From positions 1 to 36,422 of the forward strand of contig DADO01000018.1 in the NCBI GenBank assembly GCA_002509325.1: a DNA stretch of 36,422 nucleotides, read 5' to 3'. A model generated the notes under the pieces. It did no database searches. It saw only the letters and a program-made list of their open reading frames with translations, and had not been told where the DNA came from. Positions 14,250-22,687 of the stretch are shown piece after piece (position 1 is the stretch's first letter; each line of letters starts with the position of its first letter). This DNA comes from Methanosarcina sp. UBA402. GTDB lineage: Archaea > Halobacteriota > Methanosarcinia > Methanosarcinales > Methanosarcinaceae. The translations under genes and the position numbers were made by a program.

Positions 14250-14427
14250 TTAATTTTACTCTCTTCCTGTGATTTTCTATTTTGGATCCAGAATTACACC
14301 ATCAAGTAAACAAGTTTTTATTTATGTTCAGTTACTTCCTTCAATCAGGATTATAATTCTATTTAACAATATTCTATCTAATAACACTCTATTTGGGAAA
14401 TTTACTTATTCAGTCAGGAGGAAGACA

Positions 14428-15714
14428 ATGCGAAGGGATTATATAGACACGGGCTATAGCCCAAAGGATACCGATCTTATCTGTGAATTCCATATTGAAC
14501 CATCAACAGGAGTAAACTTTGAGGAGGCTGCAACCCATATGGCAGGGGAAAGCTCTATAGACTCCTGGACTGAAATTGTCACATTAAGCCCTGAACTTGC
14601 AGCCAAACTGAAGCCCCATGTTTTTTACGTGAATGAAGAAGCACAGACTGTAAGGGTGGCTTATTCGGAAGAGCTTTTTGAGCTGGGTTCGGTCCCGCAG
14701 GTCCTCAGCGCTGTTGCAGGAAATATCCTGAGTATGAAAGTCGTTGACAACCTGAGACTGCAGGATATTGCTTTCCCGAAGCCAATGCTCCGTGAGTTCA
14801 GAGGTCCCAAATTTGGGTTGCCAGGAGTTAGGGAACTTACAGGGGTGCAGGACAGGCCTCTCATAGGAACTATTGTCAAGCCTAAAGTTGGATTAACTTC
14901 CGAAAAGCATGCTGAAGTGGCTTATAATTCCTTTGCAGGCGGTTGCGACCTTGTCAAGGATGATGAGAACCTTACAGACCAGAAATTTAATAGCTTTGAA
15001 AAAAGAGCTAAATTCACTCTTAAGCTCGCAGAAAAGGCAGAATCTGAAACAGGGGAGCGCAAAATGTATCTCTGCAACATTACTGCCCCGACCTGTAAGG
15101 AAATGATTCGCCGCATGAATATTCTTAAAGACCTGGGGGCAAGCTATGCAATGGTTGACGTTGTGCCTGCAGGCTGGACTGCGCTTCAAACCCTGAGGGA
15201 AGAATCCGAAGACATAGGCCTGGCGCTTCATGCCCACCGCTGCATGCATTCAGCCTATACCCGTAACCCACGCCACGGGATAAGCATGCTTGTTGTTGCT
15301 AAGCTCTGCAGGCTCATTGGACTTGACCAGCTTCACATAGGTACGGTTGTCGGGAAGATGCATGGGGAAAAGCATGAGGTTCTTGCTCTTAGGGACGAAT
15401 GTGTGCTTGACAAGGTACCTGCAGATGAAAGCCAGCACGTTCTTGCCCAGGACTGGGGAGGGTTGACCCCCATGTTTCCGGTGGCATCTGGAGGACTTGC
15501 TCCGACTATGATTCCTGACCTGTATGCTATCTTCGGAAAAGATGTTATTATGCAGTTCGGCGGCGGAATTCACGCGCACCCTATGGGCACAGCAGCCGGA
15601 GCCACTGCCTGCAGGCAGGCACTTGATGCGGCCTTTGAGGGAGTTAGCCTGCAGGAATATGCAAAAAACCACAAAGAACTTGATGTTGCTATCGAGAAGT
15701 GGCTGAAAAAGTAA
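14428..15714 (+). CDS. rbcL: Form III ribulose-1,5-bisphosphate carboxylase (RuBisCO)
   Basis: 428 residues, the usual archaeal form III length. It carboxylates RuBP to two 3-phosphoglycerate; in archaea it acts in nucleotide (AMP/PRPP) salvage rather than a Calvin cycle. Active-site features seen: Lys151 in IVKPKVG (general base), Lys177-Asp-Asp179-Glu180 in GGCDLVKDDEN (carbamylated lysine and Mg2+ ligands), Lys310 in VVGKMHG (loop 6), and GGGIHAHPMG near the C-terminus for phosphate binding. The start is ATG 14428 with AGGAGG at 14417-14422; the frame extends upstream but without coding character. The following sua5 gene begins within or just after its end, so rbcL probably heads an operon with sua5, a small membrane protein and polC. 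No phosphoribulokinase is present in this window. Confidence 0.96.
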   Translation: MRRDYIDTGYSPKDTDLICEFHIEPSTGVNFEEAATHMAGESSIDSWTEIVTLSPELAAKLKPHVFYVNEEAQTVRVAYSEELFELGSVPQVLSAVAGNILSMKVVDNLRLQDIAFPKPMLREFRGPKFGLPGVRELTGVQDRPLIGTIVKPKVGLTSEKHAEVAYNSFAGGCDLVKDDENLTDQKFNSFEKRAKFTLKLAEKAESETGERKMYLCNITAPTCKEMIRRMNILKDLGASYAMVDVVPAGWTALQTLREESEDIGLALHAHRCMHSAYTRNPRHGISMLVVAKLCRLIGLDQLHIGTVVGKMHGEKHEVLALRDECVLDKVPADESQHVLAQDWGGLTPMFPVASGGLAPTMIPDLYAIFGKDVIMQFGGGIHAHPMGTAAGATACRQALDAAFEGVSLQEYAKNHKELDVAIEKWLKK

Positions 15715-15740
15715 GCCGGAAAAGGATAATAGGAATAATA

Positions 15741-16865
15741 ATGGAAAGGTGTTTACCTCTGGTGCAGGCAGAAAACGGAAATAGAGTAAAGACCCTGGTT
15801 TTCCGGATTTCCGAAAAAAATTTTGATTCCATCCTTGACAGGGCTGCAGCGATTATCAAGAATGGCGGGACTGTGGCTTTCCCCACGGAAACAGTCTACG
15901 GGCTTGGAACTGACGGCCTTAATCCCGATGCAGTCTTGAAGGTTTTCGAGGCAAAAAAACGCCCTGTAGGAAATCCCCTTAGCTTGCTTGTTCATTCAAG
16001 GGAAGATGTTGAGAAAGTGGCAAGAAACATTCCGGAGAATGCTTTCAGGCTTATGGATGCTTTCTGGCCAGGCCCTCTTACGATTATCCTTGCGAAAAAT
16101 GATATCGTTCCCGCCATTACCTCAGGAAACCTGCCATCAATAGGAATCCGTATGCCTGATCATAAAATCCCTCTGGAACTTATAAAGAGGGCAGGCACCC
16201 CTCTTGCTGCTCCCAGTGCCAACCTGTCAGGAAAGCCCAGTCCCAGTCTTGCAGCTCATGTTATATCAGATCTTACTGGCAGGATTGATGCAATTCTTGA
16301 TGCTGGGGAGGCTTCAATAGGCCTTGAGTCAACTGTAATTGATATGACTGTCAAGCCGCCTGTTGTACTCAGGCCTGGAGCCATTAGTATTGATGAGCTT
16401 GAAAGCGTTATAGGAAAGGTCAGGTCAGGATACAAAAACGGTGAAGCAGGAGACAAATTGGATCTGCTGGAAAAGAAGGCAGGTCAAAAATACGGGCACT
16501 ATACTCCTGATACAAAGGTCGTGCTTGTCGAAGGGGGAGGTAAACAGGTTTCGGAAAAGCTTGTTAAACTGCTTGAAAGTTACAGGAGCAAAGGGCAAAA
16601 AATCGGGTTTCTTCTTAGTGAGGAAACCCATGAGGAAATTTCAGTTCTCCTTGCTTTGAAAAATCTAGGTCCAGATGAGTGCTTTTTACTGGGGTCCAGG
16701 AATGATCCAGAAGTAGCTGCAAGAAAACTCTTTGAAGGGCTCAGAATGCTTGACAGTAAGGCACTGGATGTAATCGTGGCTGATGGATCTTTCAGCCATT
16801 CAGGACTTGGGGAAGCGCTCATTAACCGACTGAGGGAAGCATCTTCCGTGAAACTTTTTGTTTGA
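15741..16865 (+). CDS. sua5: Threonylcarbamoyl-AMP synthase, Sua5/YrdC family
   Basis: Makes threonylcarbamoyl-AMP from threonine, bicarbonate and ATP, the first step in t6A modification at tRNA position 37. About 374 residues from ATG 15741; a GTG at 15699 inside rbcL would give 388. The YrdC domain (about 25-215) shows GGTVAFPTETVYGLGTD, the KKRPVGNPLS nucleotide-binding signature, SIGIRMPDH and APSANLSGKPSPS. A linker ending KYGHYTPDTK leads to the Sua5 C-terminal Rossmann-like domain (about 255-374), so this is the long Sua5 form, not the short YrdC form. The ribosome-binding site is weak (AGGA), consistent with translational coupling to rbcL 26 bases upstream. The rest of the t6A pathway (KEOPS) is not in this window. 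Confidence 0.93.
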   Translation: MERCLPLVQAENGNRVKTLVFRISEKNFDSILDRAAAIIKNGGTVAFPTETVYGLGTDGLNPDAVLKVFEAKKRPVGNPLSLLVHSREDVEKVARNIPENAFRLMDAFWPGPLTIILAKNDIVPAITSGNLPSIGIRMPDHKIPLELIKRAGTPLAAPSANLSGKPSPSLAAHVISDLTGRIDAILDAGEASIGLESTVIDMTVKPPVVLRPGAISIDELESVIGKVRSGYKNGEAGDKLDLLEKKAGQKYGHYTPDTKVVLVEGGGKQVSEKLVKLLESYRSKGQKIGFLLSEETHEEISVLLALKNLGPDECFLLGSRNDPEVAARKLFEGLRMLDSKALDVIVADGSFSHSGLGEALINRLREASSVKLFV

Positions 16866-16952
16866 GCTCAGTTGTAATAAAGAGTTATAGTTGCAACGCA
16901 GAGTTATGAGTTATAATACAGGATTGAAGATTCAGTTTAATGTTTGAGAGAG

Positions 16953-17186
16953 ATGGGTTTGAAAGCAGAAAAAAAGAAAAATCTGGCAAAAATGCAGGCT
17001 TATAAAAAGGTCGTAAGTCAGAACAAAAGAATAAACAAGATTAACCTTGTAGTGCTGGCTGCTGGCTTGCTTTTAACGGTTCTGGGCATGGAAAAGGCAG
17101 GCAGCTATCTTCTCTGGACAGGTATGTTTGTTCTTCTTATAACCGCAATTTCAGGTATCCTGGCATCAGGGTCTCTTCGCAGGTAG
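16953..17186 (+). CDS. Small two-helix membrane protein, unknown function
   Basis: A 77-residue protein (80 if TTG 16944 is used) with a strongly basic N-terminal third (KAEKKKNLAKMQAYKK), then two hydrophobic segments (INLVVLAAGLLLTVLG at about 31-46 and YLLWTGMFVLLITAISGIL at about 53-71), ending SLRR. By the positive-inside rule the N-terminus should be cytoplasmic. ATG 16953 has only a weak GAGAGAG before it. It lies between sua5 (87 bases) and polC (36 bases) on the same strand, so co-expression with them is likely. I do not recognise a family and assign no function. Confidence 0.7.
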   Translation: MGLKAEKKKNLAKMQAYKKVVSQNKRINKINLVVLAAGLLLTVLGMEKAGSYLLWTGMFVLLITAISGILASGSLRR

Positions 17187-17222
17187 AAATAATGCCGATT
17201 TCTTTTTTAAAGGAGTTTTCAA

Positions 17223-20200
17223 ATGGGAGAAACTATTGCAAGTAAGGAAATGCACGAATACTTCAACGAACTTGAAGCAAGGCTCAAAGAAGCTATCGAG
17301 ATTGCAAATACAGCTCGAGCTCGTGGAGGAGATCCAAAACCCATAGTAGAAATTCCACTTGCGAAGGATCTTGCGGATAGGGTTGAGAACCTTATAGGAG
17401 TAGAGGGAGTTGCTGCAAAGCTTCGGGAGCTTGAGACAGAGATGTCCAGGGAAGAAGCTGCTCTCGAAATTGGGCGTCAGGTAGCTGAAGGCGAGGTTGG
17501 AAACTTTGCAACAAAAAAGGATGCAGTTGAAGCTGCGATTCGGGTTTCCATGGCTACTCTTACTGAAGGAGTGGTTGCAGCCCCAATTGAAGGCATTGAC
17601 AAAGTTGAATTGGGAACGAACGACGATGGTTCGCAATACATCCGGATTTTTTACTCAGGGCCAATTCGGAGTGCAGGCGGGACCGCCCAGGCGCTTTCCG
17701 TGCTCGTTGGTGATTATGTAAGGCGTGGGATAGGGATTGACCGCTATAAGCCTAGGCCCGAGGAAGTAGAGCGTTATGTGGAAGAGATTCTGCTTTACAA
17801 GAGAGTTTCAAGCCTGCAGTATACGCCCTCGGAAGACGAGATTCGTTTGATAGTCAGAAATTGTCCTGTCTGTATTGACGGTGACCCAACCGAAGATGCC
17901 GAGGTAGAAGGGCACAGGGATTTAGAGAGGATTGGGACAAATCGTGTCAGAGGGGGAATGTGCCTTGTACTTGCCGAAGGGCTCGCCCTCAAGGCACCCA
18001 AGATTCAGAGACATGTCAATAAGTTGAATATGGATGGATGGGACTGGCTGGAAACCCTTATAGGGGGTTCGAAAAGCGGAGGCAGTGAAGAAGATGATCA
18101 GAAAAGTAAGGTTAAACCGAAGGACAAATATATAAGGGACCTGATTGCAGGCAGACCGGTTTTTTCCCATCCTTCAAGGCCAGGAGGGTTCAGGCTTCGT
18201 TACGGGCGTTCCAGAAATACCTCTTTTGCGGCTGCAGGTATCAATCCGTCTACTATGGTTTTACTCGACGACTTTGTCACTAATGGGACTCAGCTCAAAG
18301 TTGAAAGGCCTGGAAAAGCTGCAGGCATGTCTGCCGTAGACTCGATAGAAGGGCCAACAGTGCGCCTTTACTCTGGAGACCTTGTCCGAGTAGACAATAT
18401 AGAAGAAGCTTATGAGCTTCGCCCGCAGGTCGAGGTAATAGTAGACATTGGGGAGATCCTGATTAATTACGGGGATTTCCTGGAAAACAACCATCCTCTT
18501 ATGCCTTCATCTTATGTTTTCGAATGGTGGCATTATGACTATGAAGCTGCCTGCCCTGAGACAATTCCTGAAGAGGAATTGAAAGATCCATCTGCAGCTC
18601 TGGCTCTCAGGCTTGCAGAGGAATACAATGTTCCTCTACATCCGAAATTTACGTATCTCTGGCACGACATAAACCGAAGTGAATTTGAAGCTTTAAGGGA
18701 ATTCGTGGCTGAGAAGGGAAGTTTCTCGATTGAAAGTGGAATTCTTGGGTTGCCCCTAAAAGCCTGTCTGGAAAGGGGTATTAAATTCGTATTGGAAAAG
18801 CTCCTTGTACTTCACAGGGTAAAAACTGAGACAATCTTGATTGAAGAAGCTCTTCCTTTTATTCTCTGCCTTGGGCTTGGCTGTCACCTGAAAGAAAAAG
18901 CCCGAATGCCTGATACTGAGAATATGGTGGATGCCGCAGCTCTTTTAAGCGGATTTAAAGTTTATCCGAGGGCTCCTTCAAGAATAGGGGCGAGGATGGG
19001 AAGACCAGAAAAATCCAACCTGCGAAAGATGTCTCCTGCAGCTCAGGTTCTCTTTCCGATTAGCAATGCTGGGGGAATTACGCGGAATCTCGTATCGGCT
19101 TCAGATTATCTGGCCTCGATGAATGGGAAAATTGGGGAAATTGAAGTGGAAATGGGACTCAGGGAATGTCCTGCCTGCGGAAAAGAGACCTATTTCTGGC
19201 GTTGTGACTGTAAAGAGTATACCCATCCCAAACTTTCCTGTCCCCGCTGCAAAATTGAGGTTCGAGGTTCTGAGACCTGCCCTAAATGCGGTATAAAGCT
19301 AACTTCTGTTGCAAAAGTCAAACTGGATTTTCGTTCCATTTACAAGCAGGCTTTTGAAAATTTAGGGGAAAGGGAAAAAATGGGCCTTATAAAAGGTGTA
19401 AAACGGCTCATGAACGGGCAGATGACTCCTGAACCTTTGGAAAAAGGGATTTTGCGGGCAATACATGACGTCTATATTTTTAAAGACGGGACTGTCCGTT
19501 ATGATATGTCAGACATTCCACTTACACATATCAGGGCTGATGAGATCGGCATAACGGCAGCCAAACTCCGGGAACTCGGGTATGTAGAGGATATTTATGG
19601 AAACCCTCTTGAGAGGGGTGATCAGGTTGTCTGTCTGAAAGTCCAGGATCTTGTGATTTCTTATGATGGAGCCGAGTATATGTTGCGTACGGCAAAATAC
19701 GTGGATGATCTACTTGTAAAGTATTACAAGGTCGAGCCTTATTACAATGCTGAGACAATCCAGGATTTAGTAGGTGTATTGCTTATTGGGCTTGCTCCGC
19801 ATACTTCCGCAGGTGTCCTAGCACGTCTGGTAGGGTTTACGAGAGCTTCAGTCGGCTATGCTCATCCTTTCTTTCATGCTTCAAAACGCAGGAATTGCGA
19901 TGGAGATGAAGATTGTATAATGCTCCTTATGGATGGGATTCTTAATTTCTCAAGGTCTTATCTCCCGGACAAAAGGGGTGGAAAAATGGACGCCCCTCTT
20001 GTACTTACTACCAGGATCGATCCCAAAGAAGTCGATAAAGAGGCGCATAATATAGACGTGCCTGCGAGATATCCTCTTGCGTTCTACAGGGCTACCCAGG
20101 AGTTCAAAAATCCTGCAGAGCTTGAAGATATTATGGATCTGGTCAGTGGCCGACTTGGAACGCCAGAACAGTACGATCATTTCATGTTTACACACGACAC

Positions 20201-20663
20201 TACGGATATTGCTGCAGGGCCGCTCAATTCTTCGTATAAGACTCTTGGGAGTATGATCGAGAAAATGGAGGCTCAGCTCGCCCTTGCTAGTAAAATAAGG
20301 GCAGTAGATGCTCCTGATGTGGCTGAAAGGGTGCTCAAGTCTCATTTTCTTCCTGATCTTCTTGGAAACCTCCGTTCCTTTTCCAGACAGCGGATGCGCT
20401 GTATAAAATGCGGAGAAAAATTCAGGCGCCCTCCATTAACCGGGGCCTGCCCTAAATGCGGAGGTAATGTCATACTTACCGTGTATGAAGGATCTGTCCG
20501 TAAATATCTTGAGGTTTCAAAGGAGATTGGGGAAAGATATGGAGTTTCAAGCTATACCCGACAGAGAATTGAACTTCTAGATAAAGATATACGGTCTCTG
20601 TTTGAAAATCACAGGATTAAGCAATTGGGACTTTCGGATTTTATGTCTGGGTCTGCGCGCTAA
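17223..20663 (+). CDS. polC: DNA polymerase D large subunit DP2
   Basis: The catalytic subunit of the archaeal replicative polymerase PolD, 1146 residues, without an intein. The two-barrel catalytic core contains NCDGDED at 891-897, in which Asp893 and Asp895 should bind the metals, with downstream DGILNFSRSYLPDKRGGKMDAP. Other family landmarks are YSGPIRSAGGTAQAL near residue 145 and GRPEKSNLRKMSP near 598. A zinc module spans about 649-690 (ECPACG, RCDC, CPRC, CPKCG) and a second about 1058-1082 (RCIKCG, CPKCG). The extreme C-terminus QLGLSDFM fits a PCNA-binding PIP box. ATG 17223 follows AAAGGAG. The small subunit DP1 is not in this window, so the complex is assembled from a distant locus. 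Confidence 0.97.
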   Translation: MGETIASKEMHEYFNELEARLKEAIEIANTARARGGDPKPIVEIPLAKDLADRVENLIGVEGVAAKLRELETEMSREEAALEIGRQVAEGEVGNFATKKDAVEAAIRVSMATLTEGVVAAPIEGIDKVELGTNDDGSQYIRIFYSGPIRSAGGTAQALSVLVGDYVRRGIGIDRYKPRPEEVERYVEEILLYKRVSSLQYTPSEDEIRLIVRNCPVCIDGDPTEDAEVEGHRDLERIGTNRVRGGMCLVLAEGLALKAPKIQRHVNKLNMDGWDWLETLIGGSKSGGSEEDDQKSKVKPKDKYIRDLIAGRPVFSHPSRPGGFRLRYGRSRNTSFAAAGINPSTMVLLDDFVTNGTQLKVERPGKAAGMSAVDSIEGPTVRLYSGDLVRVDNIEEAYELRPQVEVIVDIGEILINYGDFLENNHPLMPSSYVFEWWHYDYEAACPETIPEEELKDPSAALALRLAEEYNVPLHPKFTYLWHDINRSEFEALREFVAEKGSFSIESGILGLPLKACLERGIKFVLEKLLVLHRVKTETILIEEALPFILCLGLGCHLKEKARMPDTENMVDAAALLSGFKVYPRAPSRIGARMGRPEKSNLRKMSPAAQVLFPISNAGGITRNLVSASDYLASMNGKIGEIEVEMGLRECPACGKETYFWRCDCKEYTHPKLSCPRCKIEVRGSETCPKCGIKLTSVAKVKLDFRSIYKQAFENLGEREKMGLIKGVKRLMNGQMTPEPLEKGILRAIHDVYIFKDGTVRYDMSDIPLTHIRADEIGITAAKLRELGYVEDIYGNPLERGDQVVCLKVQDLVISYDGAEYMLRTAKYVDDLLVKYYKVEPYYNAETIQDLVGVLLIGLAPHTSAGVLARLVGFTRASVGYAHPFFHASKRRNCDGDEDCIMLLMDGILNFSRSYLPDKRGGKMDAPLVLTTRIDPKEVDKEAHNIDVPARYPLAFYRATQEFKNPAELEDIMDLVSGRLGTPEQYDHFMFTHDTTDIAAGPLNSSYKTLGSMIEKMEAQLALASKIRAVDAPDVAERVLKSHFLPDLLGNLRSFSRQRMRCIKCGEKFRRPPLTGACPKCGGNVILTVYEGSVRKYLEVSKEIGERYGVSSYTRQRIELLDKDIRSLFENHRIKQLGLSDFMSGSAR

Positions 20664-20665
20664 GA

Positions 20666-20791
20666 GTGGGCGGAAAGGAAATACTTACTTTCAAAAAAGT
20701 TTACACTGATGGATTTGAAGGAGATAGGGCAGTTTGGGAGCCTAAAAACATAGAAGTATTTATTAATCAGTTCTCTAATTTTACTGTGTAA
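20666..20791 (+). pseudogene. Possible small ORF or gene remnant after polC
   Basis: From GTG 20666 a frame of 41 codons runs to TAA 20789-20791 and reads with protein-like composition: VGGKEILTFKKVYTDGFEGD, then AVWEPKNIEVFINQF. It starts 2 bases after the polC stop and has no clear ribosome-binding site. It could be the tail of a lost gene or a very small protein. Length alone does not prove coding. Confidence 0.25.
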
Positions 20792-21031
20792 AGTCCTATT
20801 CTCCTTCTGGAAAATGGCTCTTCCCAGGCTTTGATTTTTCCTGGTAAGGAAAAATTCATCTATCAGGGTGAATATTCCTCTATATATTTTCTATGTAATT
20901 ATATAATTACTGGAAAATTTATCTATTATCTGTTTGATTATCTGTACCTATAACTAAATATATTTTCTTACATAGTTTCTAAGGTTTTTCTCTTTTCTCA
21001 GATTTAGATTGGGGGTTTAATATAATTTGAT
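20792..21031. terminator. Convergent spacer polC/mmp10 with symmetrical hairpin
   Basis: ATTTTTCC (20834-20841) pairs perfectly with GGAAAAAT (20848-20855) around TGGTAA. With T-runs on both strands it could end transcription from polC and from mmp10. The rest of the spacer is AT-rich and shows no gene. Confidence 0.45.
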
Positions 21032-22267
21032 TTATTTCACAGGCAGCCCAAGGGAATTGATCTGCCCTATAAGTTCAGTAAAGTTTTCAATTTCCAGTTC
21101 CAGAACCTCTTCTCGGCCCATGCCTATTGACATTTCTCCGTCTACAGAAAGACGCTCTGGGCCCCTGCGAATAAGCCTATCAATCCCATCTCTCCTGAGA
21201 GCTTCTTTTATTTCCATATCATGGGCAAAAACCCTTCCTGGGATGAAAACGGTTTCGCTTACTTTCGAGAGATCTAACTTTTCGAAATCTTCAATAGTAA
21301 TGAGGCATCCGATATCTTTTTCCAGAGCGACAACATTCACAGAACCTCCGAGTGCTTCGAAGATTTCTCTCAGCCTTGGGGCCGCGATCTGGCCTGTGAT
21401 GACTGTAGCTCTTTTTGTAGTTCTAGGAAGTTTTTCAAGGGCTTCGGGAACATTTCGGATGGCAAAAGGAGAACCAATTAAAGGATCTTCAAGCGGGGTT
21501 CCTGTAATCCTCATAGAAGGGTGCTTTGCTGCAGAATTGCGTACAAGTTCTGTGAATTCTTGAACAGTATGTGGGATTATGCCCGGAATAATAGGGGCAT
21601 TGTTCAGGATAAGCCCGTTTTCCTGAAAGTTTGCAAATCTCATCAGGATTGCTCCTTTTGCACCCATAGTTTCCAGATCACTGAGGGTCTTATTAAGGAT
21701 TTCTTCGTCGTTTACTCCAGGAATAAGCACAATTGCCCCGTATACTTCACAATGAGCACAGAAATCTCGAAGAACCTGTAAAGAAGCTTCAGGCTCCGGG
21801 TCTTTCATGTACTCAGCTCTTAGGACCGGATCAGTAGCAAAGACTGTAAAACTCACTTCTGTGATTCCATGGTCTATATAGAATGAAGCATCATCAGGCT
21901 TGCTGAATCCTTTTCCGCTTGTATACCCCAGGTGAATAGGAATTCTGAATTGGGATAGAAATTCTACAAGTTTTTTCAGTTCCGGGTAGCAGCTTAAATC
22001 GCCTCCTCCGCTGATAGTGAATTTTTTTATTTCTCCACTTGCAAAATAGAGTTTTCTTGCAGTTTCTTCCAGTACAATTTGAAGGGGTTTGAAGCCTGGA
22101 TATGATTCCTTTACACTGCGGGTACAATAGTCACACCCTTTTTTAAAGGGAAGACAGTACTTGCAGCCCAGAGACTGAATGTCTTTGACTTTTTTAAAGT
22201 AACAATATTTGCAAAAACCTCTACAGTCTACCCCTGGATTTCCACCTACGTCGACAACTACTTCCAT
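21032..22267 (-). CDS. mmp10: Mmp10, radical SAM/B12 methylase of McrA arginine
   Basis: A 411-residue radical SAM protein of the methanogenesis-marker-10 family, which uses cobalamin and S-adenosylmethionine to C-methylate a specific arginine of McrA (Arg285 by M. acetivorans numbering). The cluster motif is Cys15-x3-Cys19-x2-Cys22, followed by Tyr23; a tyrosine next to this motif has been reported to ligand the cluster in the crystal structure. A second cysteine group, GCKYCLPFKKGCDYC (34-48), should bind another metal. GGGD near residue 89 fits the SAM-binding strand. ATG at 22267 is the only sensible start. It is divergent from the mcr operon whose product it modifies, sharing a 420-bp intergenic region, and convergent to polC. 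Confidence 0.95.
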   Translation of the reverse strand: MEVVVDVGGNPGVDCRGFCKYCYFKKVKDIQSLGCKYCLPFKKGCDYCTRSVKESYPGFKPLQIVLEETARKLYFASGEIKKFTISGGGDLSCYPELKKLVEFLSQFRIPIHLGYTSGKGFSKPDDASFYIDHGITEVSFTVFATDPVLRAEYMKDPEPEASLQVLRDFCAHCEVYGAIVLIPGVNDEEILNKTLSDLETMGAKGAILMRFANFQENGLILNNAPIIPGIIPHTVQEFTELVRNSAAKHPSMRITGTPLEDPLIGSPFAIRNVPEALEKLPRTTKRATVITGQIAAPRLREIFEALGGSVNVVALEKDIGCLITIEDFEKLDLSKVSETVFIPGRVFAHDMEIKEALRRDGIDRLIRRGPERLSVDGEMSIGMGREEVLELEIENFTELIGQINSLGLPVK

Positions 22268-22687
22268 ATTAAACTTTCGTATAGCGAGGGTATTACTAAA
22301 TCTTTTTGGTGTGATTCACTAGCGGCGAAATATCTTTCTAAAAATATTAATGTAAATTTTCCATCATCTTAGGATTTTTTTTTATAATGTAATTTTGTTC
22401 ATTTTTGGCGACTTTAATTAACATTAAAATTTGATTTTTCTATTGATATCGTTTTTTTATATAATTCTATAAAAATAGAATCTAGATTAATAAAGTCAAT
22501 TTTAAAAAAATAGATAAATTAATTGAGCAGAGAACACAAAAGATTTAAGTACCTTCTAAACGAATGAGATTTACATTGGGAAAGTGGACACTTAAAAACG
22601 ACGCGGTATTTGATTTATTGAGTGCAAAAGCACTTTAGTAGGTGACCAGTCCCAAAACGATTTTAATAAATTAAGGAGGATATTAAA
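22268..22687. promoter_or_regulatory. Divergent mmp10/mcr regulatory region
   Basis: No ORF. A perfect inverted repeat ATTCTAT-AAAA-ATAGAAT lies at 22464-22481. The best TATA candidate for mcr is GATTTAAGT (about 22542-22550) with ACAAAA before it, giving a transcript start near 22573. The leader would hold a small hairpin AGTGC-AAAA-GCACT (22621-22634) and the ribosome-binding site AAGGAGGA (22673-22680) before GTG 22688. TATA assignment is tentative because the region is AT-rich. Confidence 0.45.

Larger units (their letters stand above)
13874..14427. other. Spacer between DUF1646 copy 4 and rbcL
   Basis: Holds the post-stop inverted repeat, a conserved noncoding block (13987-14100) with an 8-bp stem AAACTCAA (13989-13996)/TTGAGTTT (14033-14040) that resembles 8401-8510, and five 20-bp direct repeats (14150-14249). 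A frame open from 14269 into rbcL is not used; the real start is 14428. Confidence 0.65.

Noticed and set aside
14269..14427. Extended N-terminus of rbcL
   Set aside because: The 53 extra residues look noncoding, while ATG 14428 has AGGAGG and gives the standard 428-residue protein.
17223..20663. Search for an intein in polC
   Set aside because: The protein is continuous at family length with no splicing-domain insertion.
21027..21563. 178-codon plus ORF opposite mmp10
   Set aside because: Ser/Ile/Arg-rich antisense shadow; mmp10 explains this region fully.
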